Origin: Streptomyces prunicolor NBRC 13075
GTDB lineage: Bacteria; Actinomycetota; Actinomycetes; Streptomycetales; Streptomycetaceae
Length of the DNA stretch: 64,000 bases
Assembly: GCF_000367365.1 (NCBI RefSeq)
Contig: NZ_BARF01000014.1
Coordinates: 1-64,000, forward strand
Reading direction: 5' to 3'
The position numbers and the translations under genes are program-made. Positions within the stretch are counted from its first letter, which is position 1. Every line of letters starts with the position of its first letter. Shown one piece after another: positions 16,346-25,189 of this stretch. The notes under the pieces were generated by a model. It made no database searches, was not told the origin of the DNA, and was given only the letters and a program-made list of their open reading frames with translations.

Positions 16346-17090
16346 CGGGGGCGAGCGGCGCTGTTTCCTGGTAGCCGTCCAGCACCTCGGACAGGTGCGG
16401 GCAGCCGAAGAGGTGCAGCATCGCCAGGTCGGTCTCCCGGTGGCCGCCGTGTGCGGCCGGGTCGATCAGCCGGACGTGTTCGTCGGCGCCCCACAGCACG
16501 TTCCCGTTCCAGAGGTCGCCGTGGAGTCGTGCGGGCGGCTCGGCGGGACCGGCGAGTCGGGGCAGCTGCTCGCAGACCCGCTCCACGACCGTCGCCTCGG
16601 TGTGCCGCAGGGTGCCCGCGTCGACCGCTCGGCGCAGGTAGGGCAACACCCGTTGCCCGGCATACCAGTTGGGCCAGTCAGTGGCCGGGACGTTGCGCAT
16701 CGGGGCGAGCCCGATGTACGCGTCCGCGGGACCGCCGGGCGGTGGCGCGCCGAACGCGGGTGCGCCGGAGGCGTGCAGGGCGGCCAGGTCACGGCCGAAC
16801 CGGACGGCGGCTCGCGCACTCGGCGGGCCGGTGCGGACGTGGTCGGTGACCAGCCAGTGCTCGTCCACTCCGCGCACGGCGGGCACGCGGACCGTACCGG
16901 CGTCCGCCAGCCAGCGCAGCCCCGCCGCCTCGGCCCGTACCGCGCCGGGAGCCGTATCGCCCTTGACGATCACCAACTGCCCACCGCTGAGCTCGACTTC
17001 GGTGACCGCCCCGGACAGTGGACGCGCGCCGGTCACCGCGCACCCGGTGAGCCGGGCCGCCGCCGTACCCGGAGTCTCGCGATGGATCAC
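16227..17090 (-). CDS. Fructosamine-kinase/APH-like phosphotransferase
   Basis: A 287-residue kinase of the fructosamine-3-kinase/aminoglycoside-phosphotransferase fold. GTG 17090 overlaps the preceding gene's stop as GTGA. It contains the ATP-side lysine in QLVIVKGD, the catalytic loop LHGDLWNGNVLW and the metal site HVRLIDPAAHGGHRETDLAML, which match fructosamine kinases (LHGDLWSGN, IDPA.YGGHRE.DLAM). These enzymes phosphorylate sugar adducts on proteins so that glycation is reversed. It is co-transcribed with a small P-loop kinase. Two decayed copies of its last ~35 codons lie immediately downstream in tandem. Confidence 0.9.
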   Translation of the reverse strand: MIHRETPGTAAARLTGCAVTGARPLSGAVTEVELSGGQLVIVKGDTAPGAVRAEAAGLRWLADAGTVRVPAVRGVDEHWLVTDHVRTGPPSARAAVRFGRDLAALHASGAPAFGAPPPGGPADAYIGLAPMRNVPATDWPNWYAGQRVLPYLRRAVDAGTLRHTEATVVERVCEQLPRLAGPAEPPARLHGDLWNGNVLWGADEHVRLIDPAAHGGHRETDLAMLHLFGCPHLSEVLDGYQETAPLAPGRPDRIGLHQLFPLLVHVVLFGRGYAERTLSAARAALAG

Positions 17091-17641
17091 GGGGCCAGCG
17101 TACAGCGGCCGGTCAACGAGTCCCCGACCCACAGGCCGGACTCGCGCAGCACCCGGTCGACTGTCTCCTCCAGCGAGCTCGTCGCCGGGATCACCGTCTC
17201 GACGCCGCCCGGCAGCAGATCCAACGGCTGGTACCACTCCCGGAGTTGGTGCTCGGTGACCTCGTCGGCGATGGGCTTCGTGGCGTGCCGGGCCAGGGTC
17301 TCCTCGAACGGTACGTCTAGGTAGTAGCAGTGCGTGCGGTCGGGGAAGTCGGCGAGCAGGCCGGACAGCATCTCGCCGTAGTGAGGGAAGTAGAGGATGC
17401 CTTCCAGCACCGCGTGGAAGCCGTGTGCCAGAGCGTGCCGGACGGTCAGGTCGATCAGGCCGATGTTCGCGCCGCCGGGGATGTCGTGCTCGCGCAGCAC
17501 CTCTCGCCGCAGGACGTCCTGGCGGACCAGGGCGATGCCGCGGCCGTACCGCTCGCGCAGACCGGTGGCCACCGAGCTCTTGCCGGAGGCGCTGTTGCCG
17601 CGCAGCACGATCAGCCGGGTGGGGGAGGAGGGCGTTGTCAC
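17087..17641 (-). CDS. Small P-loop kinase (AAA ATPase-like)
   Basis: A 184-residue nucleotide-binding protein. The Walker A motif GNSASGKSS is at about 15-23. The pattern LRGNSASGKSSVA, DVLRREVLRE and HCYYLDVPFEETLARHATKP resembles the small kinase group that includes chloramphenicol phosphotransferase- and uridine-kinase-like proteins found in many actinomycetes. The substrate is unknown. It is the first gene of a two-gene unit with the fructosamine-kinase-like gene (4-base overlap), which points to a linked role in modifying small sugars or nucleosides. Confidence 0.85.
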   Translation of the reverse strand: MTTPSSPTRLIVLRGNSASGKSSVATGLRERYGRGIALVRQDVLRREVLREHDIPGGANIGLIDLTVRHALAHGFHAVLEGILYFPHYGEMLSGLLADFPDRTHCYYLDVPFEETLARHATKPIADEVTEHQLREWYQPLDLLPGGVETVIPATSSLEETVDRVLRESGLWVGDSLTGRCTLAP

Positions 17642-17764
17642 CGGGGCACCCTATCCACCGTGTGGCACTGAGTGACCGGGTGACCGCAAAGTGCCCTCTG
17701 AGGTGCATCCGGTCTGCTTATATCGTGGGAAAATGGTGTGATAGCGGCGATTGGTGGCAGGGCC

Positions 17765-18994
17765 ATGACGGACGCGGAGATCGACTACGCGGCGGTGTTC
17801 AAGGGGCTGCCCGGCATGGTGGCCCTGCTGACCCCCGACCTGGTGTACGCGGACGCCAATGAAGAATTCCTGCGTATGTCCGGCCGCACCCGCGAGCAGG
17901 TCGTCGGCCGCTTCCTCTTCGACGTCTTCCCGGACAACCCGAACGACCCCGCCGCCACCGGCATGCGCAACCTGGAGACCTCGCTGCGCCGCGTCACCAC
18001 CACCGGCGAACGCGACACCATGGCCCTCCAGCGCTACGACGTCGAGTCGACGACGTGTCCCGGAAAGTGGGAGCAGCGCTACTGGAGCCCGGTCAACGCC
18101 CCCGTGCTCGACCCGGACGGCAAGGTCGTCCTCCTTGTCCACCGGGTGGAGGAGGTCACCGAACTGATCCGGGCCCGCGGCAGCTCCGGCGGCAGCCGCA
18201 CCCGCGTCCTGGAGGCCGAGCTGTACACCCGCGCCCGCGAACTCCAGGAGGTCAACGAACGCCTGCGCAGCGCCCACGCCCGCGAACGCGAGGTCGCCCT
18301 GGCGCTGCAAGAGGCGATGCTGCCCACCCGCCGGCAGGGCGCCGGTCATCAGATCGCCGTGCGCTACCGGCCCGCGGTCGGCTCCCTGAACGTCTGCGGC
18401 GACTGGTACGACGTGGTCGACCTGGTCGGCGGCAACCGTATCGGCGTCTCCGTCGGGGACATCGTCGGCCACGGCCTGGCCGCCGCTGGCGTCATGGGCC
18501 AGCTGCGCAGTGCCCTGAGCGCCACCTCCCGCGTCGCGGACGGCCCCGCCGAGGCCCTCGACGTCCTGGGCCGCTACGCCAACGTGGTCGACGGCGCCGA
18601 GTCCGCCACGGTGGTCACGACCTTCGTCGACTTCGACCGGCACACCATCACCTACAGCAGCGCCGGGCACCCACCGCCCGCCCTGGTCCATCCCGACGGC
18701 CGCGTGGAGTTCCTGGACCGGGCCACCGACCCGCCGCTCGACGCCCGTCCCGACCCGATACCCCGACCGCAGGCCAGCACCGCCTTCTCCCGCGGCTCCA
18801 CCCTGGTCCTCTACACCGACGGCCTGATCGAACGCCGCCACGAGGACATCGACAAGGGCCTGGCCCGCCTCGCCGACTCCCTGGTCCGCCACCAGGGCAT
18901 AGACCTCGAAGCCCTCGCCGACGCCGTACTCCTCGAACTGCTCCCGCACGGCGGCGCCACCGACGACACGGCCCTGATCATCGTGCGGCTCTGA
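17765..18994 (+). CDS. PAS-domain PP2C-type (RsbU/SpoIIE) phosphatase
   Basis: A 409-residue signalling phosphatase. Residues about 5-130 form a PAS domain (VFKGLPGMVALLTPDLVYADANEEFLRMSGRTREQVVGRFLFDVFPDNP). A coiled-coil linker follows (about 140-185, ELYTRARELQEVNERLRSAHAREREVALALQEAMLP), then the SpoIIE phosphatase domain (about 190-408) with NVCGDWYDVVDL, SVGDIVGHG and LVLYTDGLIERR. ATG 17765 is used because the PAS begins directly after it; a GTG at 17738 is an alternative. Such proteins typically couple a signal to partner-switching control of an alternative sigma factor. It faces away from the kinase pair. Confidence 0.91.
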   Translation: MTDAEIDYAAVFKGLPGMVALLTPDLVYADANEEFLRMSGRTREQVVGRFLFDVFPDNPNDPAATGMRNLETSLRRVTTTGERDTMALQRYDVESTTCPGKWEQRYWSPVNAPVLDPDGKVVLLVHRVEEVTELIRARGSSGGSRTRVLEAELYTRARELQEVNERLRSAHAREREVALALQEAMLPTRRQGAGHQIAVRYRPAVGSLNVCGDWYDVVDLVGGNRIGVSVGDIVGHGLAAAGVMGQLRSALSATSRVADGPAEALDVLGRYANVVDGAESATVVTTFVDFDRHTITYSSAGHPPPALVHPDGRVEFLDRATDPPLDARPDPIPRPQASTAFSRGSTLVLYTDGLIERRHEDIDKGLARLADSLVRHQGIDLEALADAVLLELLPHGGATDDTALIIVRL

Positions 18995-19015
18995 CTCGCC
19001 GTAGGCCGTTTCGGG

Positions 19016-21940
19016 TCATACGACGATGCAGGTCAGCGCCGCCCACAGCAGCGGCGAGTGCTCGATACGGCCGTCCGCGCGCCAGCGGTCGAGCTGCTCG
19101 CGCTGCCAGCCGCCGAGGCTCCGCACGGGGTCCTCGTCCTCGTGAGCCGTGTCGACGGCGACGATCGCCTGCGTCAACGGGCGTACGGACTCGGGCAGTT
19201 GGGCCAGTCGGTGGAAGGCGAGACTGGTCGGCAGCACCCAGCGGGTGGCGGTGACCAGTTCGGCGCCGTTGTACAGCATCGCCGCCGCCAGGCCGAAGGA
19301 CTCGGCGAACCGCAGATCGCCGCCGCTCTCGCAGCCGATGAGGGCGACCCGGGGCGGCGCGGGCCAGATCCGCGCGCCTGGTTCGCCGTCCGCGCGGAGG
19401 GGGAGTGAGCCCAGGAGCAAGTCCTTGGCGGAGAGCGGGCGGTGGGCGCGGAGCGGCTCGGCCAGGCCGGCGGTCCCCGCGTCGCAGCACAGGTGCAGGG
19501 TGCCGTCCTCGCTCTGCCCGCCCTCGACCGGCGCACCGCTCACATGCCCGACGTACAGCAGCCTGCGGGCGCCCTTGCGGAGTACCTCGCTCAGCCAGTC
19601 CCGGTCCAGGTCCGTGCGGCGGAACGCCTCCGCGGGGGTGGCGACGGACGGTACGACGTCGCCTCCGTCGAGGCGGCGCCGGACCAGCGACAGCAACTCC
19701 GGGTCGGAGCCGGGTGGTCCCAGGACCGAGCCGAGCGGGGAATCGGCGCGGAAGCCGGGGACGCGGGGGTCGAGGACGAGAACGACCGGGCCGGTGTCGG
19801 TGGCCTGTGCTGTCGCGGGCGCCGGCTTGCGTGGTCGCAGTGATGCCGGTGCGGTGGTCACGACGTCCGCCAGGTCGATGAGCCGTACGTCGGTCCCGTC
19901 GTCGACGGCGAGCAGTTCCCAGGGGACTTGGGCGACACGGGGCGAGGGCTGGATGCGTACGAGGGGACGGCCCGCCCGTTCCGCCACCTGGCGTATCTGC
20001 GCGGTCAGTTGCTCCGGCCACAGGGCCTCGGCAAGGGTTCGCGCGAGTCGGCGTTCGCGTCCGGGCTCGGCCAGCGCGCCATCGTCGAACGTTCGGCGCA
20101 TGCCCTCCGCCCTGTCACCCGCTCCCGGCAGTGCGTCGACCAACTCCCTTACTGCCTGGTCGACTTCGGCACCGGGCCCGTGTCCGGTGCCGAACCCCTG
20201 GGCCCCGCCCGCCCAGATCCAGGTCATGAACAGGTCGCCGGCGTCGGCCAGTCGGACCTGGACCACCGGGCGGCTCGTCAGGTCGTCGGTGATCCAGAAC
20301 GGCACCGCTTCCTCGTGCGCGATCCGCCGGTGATAGCGGAACTCTGCCGCCGCGATGTACTCCTGCAGCGCGACGCGGCCCGGCCCCGACTGCGCCGACA
20401 TCCGCACCTTCGGCGGCGGCGCGACCCGCAGGCCGACCGAGGCCGCGGCCTCCGCCGCGACACCGCCGAGCGTCATCGTGCCCTCGGCGTGCTCGGGGTG
20501 CGCGTACGACTTCATGGCCGCGCTCGGGAAGACCGACGCGGGGTCTTCGACCGGCTCGGCGGTGGGCGGTGTGCGGTCCAGGGCCAACGAGGCACCCGCG
20601 CAACGGTGTTCGGCCAGTTCGAAGAGCAGACCCTGGTCCTGTCGGCGGATCGCGAGGCGGAACACCAATTGCATCGCCTCGTCGGCGAGTTGGAGCCACT
20701 GACTGCGCGCGTGGGCGGTCGCGAAGTCGTAGCGTGCCGCTTCCAGAGCCAGTGCGGCGGGCAGGGCGAAGGAGAGCGCCGTGTCGATCGACTCCCGCTC
20801 GTGATCGCCGTGATCGGTGCGGTTGAGGTTGTCCTCAAGAGTGCGGGCGAGCATGAGATCGACCTGTGCGCACCGCTCGTACACCTCCCGCTCCTGGTAC
20901 ACGTCCCGCGCCGCCTGGGCCAGCCGCTTCATCTCGTCGATGTCGCCCTGGTCGTAGGCGTGTTGGGCACCCAGCAGCATGGAGTCGGCGGCGGCGAGCG
21001 AGGCACCGAGCCGTTCGAACCGGGCCAGGCTCGCCGCCAGCAGCTCCTCCGCGCCGATGGCGTCGCCACGCCGACCGGCGAGAAAGGCACGCGCCTGCTC
21101 GCAGACCGCCAGGTCGCCGAACCACCGCTGCCGCTCGAAGAACGCGGACGCCTCCGCGAACAGCCGCTCCGCGAGGCCGAGTTCACCCCGGTGCATCGCC
21201 GCGTACGCCCGGTGCGCGAGTAGGGTGTGCTGCCCGCCGGTGTCCCCGAGCGCCCGGAAACGCTCTTCCGCGCGGGCGAAGTAGTCCTCGGCCGGGTCGA
21301 ACCGCCCGGTCGAGGAGCAGATCAGTCCGAGGGCGACCAGGAGCCGCGGGATCGTCTCCACCGCGGTCGTGGGCGTGGTCGACAGCAGCGCCGTCGCCTG
21401 GTCCTCGGCGGCTCCCCACTCACCTCGGTCCATCAGCAAGTGCGCCCGGTTCAGGCCGAGTTCGGAGGCGCGCAGTCCGTCGGGGTCGTCGAACTCGGGC
21501 AGCCTGACCGCCGCTTCGTCGAGACAGGCCAGTGCCTCGTCCAGACGTCCGGTCCTGCGCAGGAGGTCGGCTCCGGAGATCAGGGTCCGCAGCAGCATCT
21601 CCAGCCAGAGCTGACGGCCGCGCGGACCCATCGGTGCCGACGCGATGTCGTCGAGCAGTGCACGGGACTGCTTGTTGGCGTCCTCCGCCCCGGCCAGGTC
21701 CGTGGCGCTGAGCTGGACACTCGCGATGTTCTGCAGCAGATGCGCCCGCAGGAACCGCACGTCGGGCGAGTCGTCGAGGGACTCGGCCAGCGTGAGCAAC
21801 TCCTCGTAGACGGAGACCGAGGAGGCGAGATCGGCGGCCAGTTGATGTTCCTCGGCCAGGGCGAGACCGCTGTCGAAGGGCTCTCCGTACAGCGGTGTCA
21901 CCACACCGCTCTCATCCGGTATCCGTCCCTCATCCGGCAT
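19016..21940 (-). CDS. TPR-CHAT caspase-like protease, conflict-system candidate
   Basis: A 974-residue protein and the last gene of a tight three-gene unit (3-base gap to the upstream stop). Residues about 15-460 are helical TPR-like repeats (for example ASVQLSATDLAGAEDANKQS, LGLAERLFAEASAFFERQR). A mixed middle region (about 480-640) follows. The C-terminal ~330 residues form a CHAT caspase-like domain with VPWELLAVDD, the catalytic histidine in LLYVGHVSG (about H799) and the catalytic cysteine in VALIGCESGGD (about C870). Both residues are present, so it is predicted active. In characterised systems CHAT proteases are effectors that cleave partner proteins during defence or programmed death (established for other systems, inferred here). 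No signal peptide or transmembrane segment is seen, so it is cytosolic. Confidence 0.88.
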   Translation of the reverse strand: MPDEGRIPDESGVVTPLYGEPFDSGLALAEEHQLAADLASSVSVYEELLTLAESLDDSPDVRFLRAHLLQNIASVQLSATDLAGAEDANKQSRALLDDIASAPMGPRGRQLWLEMLLRTLISGADLLRRTGRLDEALACLDEAAVRLPEFDDPDGLRASELGLNRAHLLMDRGEWGAAEDQATALLSTTPTTAVETIPRLLVALGLICSSTGRFDPAEDYFARAEERFRALGDTGGQHTLLAHRAYAAMHRGELGLAERLFAEASAFFERQRWFGDLAVCEQARAFLAGRRGDAIGAEELLAASLARFERLGASLAAADSMLLGAQHAYDQGDIDEMKRLAQAARDVYQEREVYERCAQVDLMLARTLEDNLNRTDHGDHERESIDTALSFALPAALALEAARYDFATAHARSQWLQLADEAMQLVFRLAIRRQDQGLLFELAEHRCAGASLALDRTPPTAEPVEDPASVFPSAAMKSYAHPEHAEGTMTLGGVAAEAAASVGLRVAPPPKVRMSAQSGPGRVALQEYIAAAEFRYHRRIAHEEAVPFWITDDLTSRPVVQVRLADAGDLFMTWIWAGGAQGFGTGHGPGAEVDQAVRELVDALPGAGDRAEGMRRTFDDGALAEPGRERRLARTLAEALWPEQLTAQIRQVAERAGRPLVRIQPSPRVAQVPWELLAVDDGTDVRLIDLADVVTTAPASLRPRKPAPATAQATDTGPVVLVLDPRVPGFRADSPLGSVLGPPGSDPELLSLVRRRLDGGDVVPSVATPAEAFRRTDLDRDWLSEVLRKGARRLLYVGHVSGAPVEGGQSEDGTLHLCCDAGTAGLAEPLRAHRPLSAKDLLLGSLPLRADGEPGARIWPAPPRVALIGCESGGDLRFAESFGLAAAMLYNGAELVTATRWVLPTSLAFHRLAQLPESVRPLTQAIVAVDTAHEDEDPVRSLGGWQREQLDRWRADGRIEHSPLLWAALTCIVV

Positions 21941-21943
21941 CCG

Positions 21944-23197
21944 TCAGTAGTCCTCATCAGCCGTAGCGGCGGCGATCTCGGCGAGGAACGGTCCCGAAGA
22001 CCCTTCGTACGCAGCTGTGTTGGACGCGATCGGCTGTGCCGCCGTCGCGAGCCGTCGTCGGACCAACGCGCGGATCGCGTCGCGGTCGGCGCCACCCTCG
22101 GGCTCCGGACCCGGGTCGAACCCGGGCAACAGCACACCGATCTCGATACGCGGCCGTGTCTCCCCGGCCGACAGATCCAGGTCCCCCCGGCCACTCCACA
22201 CGTCGTCCCGCCGGGCGAGAGGCACGCGACTGGCACGGACGCCGTCGACCCCGACTTCCGCGACCAGCAGCGGCCCGCTGGTGGTGGGCGCCGCGATGTG
22301 CGCGACGACCTCGACCTCGATCTGCCGTCGGGCGCCGAGTGCGCGGGCGGTCCAGGACACGGCGGTCTCGGCGGCGTCGACGAAGCCGGGCGGATACCGG
22401 CGCCAGTCGTTGGTCCCCGCGCCCCGCGCGATCACCCGGCCGCCCGCGACGAGCGGCTCGCCCGCGGCGAGGGCGTAGTCGTCGTGTCGTACGAACAGCG
22501 CGACGGGATCGACGGCGACCGGAGCGCTGTCCGGACGCGGCTGGGCCAGGGACCACCGAAGGCGGCGCAACGCCTCCCCGTCCGACTCGGTGCTGTCCGC
22601 CGCGTCGTCGACCGCCCGCAGCACCCGCTCCAGACGGCGTGCCGTGTCCGTCGACGGCGGTGTGGCGTGCCACCACTGGAGCAGCGGATCGAGGGCGACT
22701 TGGTGATCCCCGATCAACTCGCCCACGCAGTCGTCGGGTTGATCCCGCTCGTCGTCGAACAGCTGCTGGCACTCGTGCGTGAGTGCGACCAACTCCAGCC
22801 CGAGCACGTCCGGTTGGAGCGCGGGAATCCCGTCCAGGTACGACGCCGGCCACCACCGCGCCGCCCAGTGCCCGAAGCCGAGCCGGGCGGCGCCGCCCGC
22901 GAGCGGGGTCATGTCCGCGGGCACCCGTACATCGCTCAACTCGCCAGTCGCACAAGCCTGGACGGCAACGGCGACGCCCTCGCCGTAGACCGCCCACAGC
23001 CACTGCTGCGCCCGCGCCACGTCATGTATCTCCGCCGACGGCGGCACCGGGTCCTCGAGGACGGGCCAGGTCAGAACGGCGCCCGCGACGTCGAGAACCG
23101 CACGGGTGAAGTCGGGACCGATACCAGGACCGGCGACTCGGACTGTGCCGTCGTCGCCTCGCGTGACCTGGACTTCCACGGAAGCCCGCGTCATCAC
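21944..23197 (-). CDS. Unknown protein of the CHAT gene cluster (417 aa)
   Basis: A 417-residue soluble protein I do not recognise. Its GTG overlaps the preceding gene's stop (GTGA at 23197-23194), and it ends three bases before the CHAT gene, so the three proteins are made together. The N-terminal half has an aromatic-rich stretch (QQWLWAVYGEGVAVAV, GFGHWAARWWPASYLDGIPAL). The middle contains ELVALTHECQQLFDDERDQPDD and a helical region ending in TARRLERVLRAVDDAADS. The C-terminal part, including ARRQIEVEVVAHIAAP and PRIEIGVLLPGF, looks like beta-rich scaffolding. No catalytic motif is evident. It may be an adaptor or the substrate of the CHAT protease. It could belong to the published CATRA-like CHAT/TPR conflict families, but I cannot verify that. 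Confidence 0.75.
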   Translation of the reverse strand: MMTRASVEVQVTRGDDGTVRVAGPGIGPDFTRAVLDVAGAVLTWPVLEDPVPPSAEIHDVARAQQWLWAVYGEGVAVAVQACATGELSDVRVPADMTPLAGGAARLGFGHWAARWWPASYLDGIPALQPDVLGLELVALTHECQQLFDDERDQPDDCVGELIGDHQVALDPLLQWWHATPPSTDTARRLERVLRAVDDAADSTESDGEALRRLRWSLAQPRPDSAPVAVDPVALFVRHDDYALAAGEPLVAGGRVIARGAGTNDWRRYPPGFVDAAETAVSWTARALGARRQIEVEVVAHIAAPTTSGPLLVAEVGVDGVRASRVPLARRDDVWSGRGDLDLSAGETRPRIEIGVLLPGFDPGPEPEGGADRDAIRALVRRRLATAAQPIASNTAAYEGSSGPFLAEIAAATADEDY

Positions 23198-24597
23198 GCG
23201 CTCCTCGACTCGGCCGCTTCGGCCACGACTGCGGCTTCGGGTACGGCAGTTGGTGCCGCCGATGCCGACAAGGTCCGCAGCGCCGACCGGACCCGGGCCC
23301 GGTGGTCCATCATCACCGAGCGGGCGACACCGTCGAGCACCGCCCAGGCCGACGCGGCATCCACGAGCGGCGCGTCCCGTACGTCCCGTCCGTGCAGCCG
23401 CACCCAGAGCCGCCGCATGTAGGCGGTCCAGGGCGTACGGAGATCCTGGGCGAGGGCGTCCAGCACCCCGCCGTCCGGGTCAGGGCGGGGCGAGACGGTC
23501 ATCCGGCGGGCACGGAGGACCGAAGCCTCCCTGCGCCAACGGCTGTTGACGGCCCGGTGTGCCGCGGTGTGCCACGGCGCGGGCTCCTCGATGCCCAACG
23601 GGTCCAGCCCGACAGCGAGTTGACCGCCGAGCAGGACGGCGACGCGCAGGCTCTCGTCGTACAGACCGAGCGGAGCGCAACTGCGGCCGACCTCCCGCCC
23701 GACTAGTTCCGGCACCGTGGGCAGTTCCTCGCGCCGAGCCGAGGACTGGAGCACGACGAAGAGCCGCTCGAAGAGCGTGCGGTCCAGCGGTGCGGGCAGT
23801 GTGGCCGTCGAGGCACCCCGGCCGACCTCCGGGCGCGGCGGCAACTGCCGCTTCGTCAGCCCGAGATGGGCGGGCAGATCGCCCCGCCCCCAGACCCCGC
23901 TCGCGTGTGCCCACAGGGCTCGGCCGAGCAGCTCACCGTGTCCCGCCTCGACCATGGACATGTACGACGGTGAGTTCCGCGGCCCCTCCGCCCCACCGCA
24001 AGCCTCCAGAACCTCACCCGCCAGCGCGACCGCGGCGGCCGTATCAGCGGCCGGAACCGACAGACGCCCCTCCCACGCGACGGCCAACTCGCCCTCCAGT
24101 CGGGCCTGTTGGGCGGCATCGGCCAGATACCGTTTCAGCGCGTCGACCGTACGGCCACCGTCCGCGTCCGCGACCTCCTCGACGACCGCCCGGGCCAACG
24201 CGCCCGCACCGGCGGCGGGTTCACCGTGTTCGGCGGCCAACTCGAAGCACCGCTGGAAGTACAGATCCTGGGGATGGCCCGCCACGACGCCCAGCGCCCG
24301 GCGGGTCCGCTTGAGCAGGGTGAACCACTGTGCCGTAGCGACGAGCCGCGCACCGGACTCCCGTATCAGCGCGTCGAGACGCGCGGCCGGCTCCGGCGCG
24401 AGGAAGTCCACCGCGAAGTCCGGATGCAGGGCCGGTCTGACGATCAGCGGCAGCACGATCAGCTTGACCGTCCGGGTCAGCGGGGCGCCACCGGGGCCGC
24501 TCAGCGATTCCAGGTCCGGCCCGAGGGCACGCCACGCGCCGTCGATGACCATGGCGCGCGGTCGGCGCGCGTCGGTCGGCTGGCTGGGAAGCGGCAT
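23194..24597 (-). CDS. Unknown protein, first gene of the CHAT cluster (467 aa)
   Basis: A 467-residue soluble protein of unknown function. ATG 24597 is used; an ATG at 24552 is also possible. It begins with MVIDGAWRALGPDLESL shortly after the start, then VKLIVLPLIVRPALHPDFAVDFL, and is largely helical with many Arg/Ala/Glu residues. The C-terminal third contains WRREASVLRARRMTVS and TPWTAYMRRLWVRLHGRDVRD, reminiscent of a helical bundle. No signal peptide, transmembrane helix or enzyme motif is seen. It overlaps the next gene by four bases. It is divergent from the 24725 gene across 127 bases, so both clusters may share regulation. Confidence 0.75.
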   Translation of the reverse strand: MPLPSQPTDARRPRAMVIDGAWRALGPDLESLSGPGGAPLTRTVKLIVLPLIVRPALHPDFAVDFLAPEPAARLDALIRESGARLVATAQWFTLLKRTRRALGVVAGHPQDLYFQRCFELAAEHGEPAAGAGALARAVVEEVADADGGRTVDALKRYLADAAQQARLEGELAVAWEGRLSVPAADTAAAVALAGEVLEACGGAEGPRNSPSYMSMVEAGHGELLGRALWAHASGVWGRGDLPAHLGLTKRQLPPRPEVGRGASTATLPAPLDRTLFERLFVVLQSSARREELPTVPELVGREVGRSCAPLGLYDESLRVAVLLGGQLAVGLDPLGIEEPAPWHTAAHRAVNSRWRREASVLRARRMTVSPRPDPDGGVLDALAQDLRTPWTAYMRRLWVRLHGRDVRDAPLVDAASAWAVLDGVARSVMMDHRARVRSALRTLSASAAPTAVPEAAVVAEAAESRSA

Positions 24598-24724
24598 GTC
24601 AGGAGCGTACGTCGTCCGAGATCGGGCGGGCGAACCTGGGATCGGTAGGCGACCGGAGCCGCCTAGCGTCCACCGGGACAGCGGGAACCACGGGAATCCA
24701 CCCCGACCAGAAGGAGCAGCCGTC

Positions 24725-25147
24725 ATGGGAATCTTCGGGCGTCGCAAGAGCCGCGAGGAGCGGGCCGCCGAGATCGCGGGCCAGGTGGCGAGCGGGAAGG
24801 GCTTCTACGGCCGAACCACCCGCGCGTTCCTCGGCAACGAGGACTTCGCCAGGGTCCAGCAGTCGGTCGGCGCGTACAACTCGGGCCTCGGAGTGCAGCA
24901 GTTGCTCGCCGCGGGAGCGCCGACCACGACCGCCGTCGTCGTGTCGATCGCCGACACCGGCCAACTGGTCAACCACGACCCGGTAGTCGACCTGGTCGTG
25001 CAGCCGACCGGGAGCACCGACCGGATCACCCTCCACACCATCGTCTCCAAGCTGCGGATACCCCGCGCCGGCGACCAGGTCCTGCTGGTGGCCGACCCCG
25101 CGCAGCCCGGCGGTTACCTCTACGCGGGCGACGGCGTGACCCCGTGA
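24725..25147 (+). CDS. Small protein of unknown function next to CHAT cluster (140 aa)
   Basis: A 140-residue protein. The ATG follows AAGGAG (24711-24716). A basic N-terminus (MGIFGRRKSREERAAEI) leads into a helical segment, then a C-terminal beta-rich part, including TAVVVSIADTGQLVNHDPVVD and RAGDQVLLVADPAQPGGYLYAG. That C-terminal region resembles the domain repeated twice in the following membrane protein (25190-26581), so the pair are probably related in origin. Forty-two bases separate the two genes, so they likely form one transcription unit. Function unknown. Confidence 0.8.
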   Translation: MGIFGRRKSREERAAEIAGQVASGKGFYGRTTRAFLGNEDFARVQQSVGAYNSGLGVQQLLAAGAPTTTAVVVSIADTGQLVNHDPVVDLVVQPTGSTDRITLHTIVSKLRIPRAGDQVLLVADPAQPGGYLYAGDGVTP

Positions 25148-25189
25148 CACGGACACGCTTGGAACGGTCCCGAGGGCGGAGGAGGGGCA

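Noticed and set aside
19928..23422. Plus-strand long frames through the CHAT cluster
   Set aside because: They read as composition artefacts opposite the CHAT, 417-aa and 467-aa genes.
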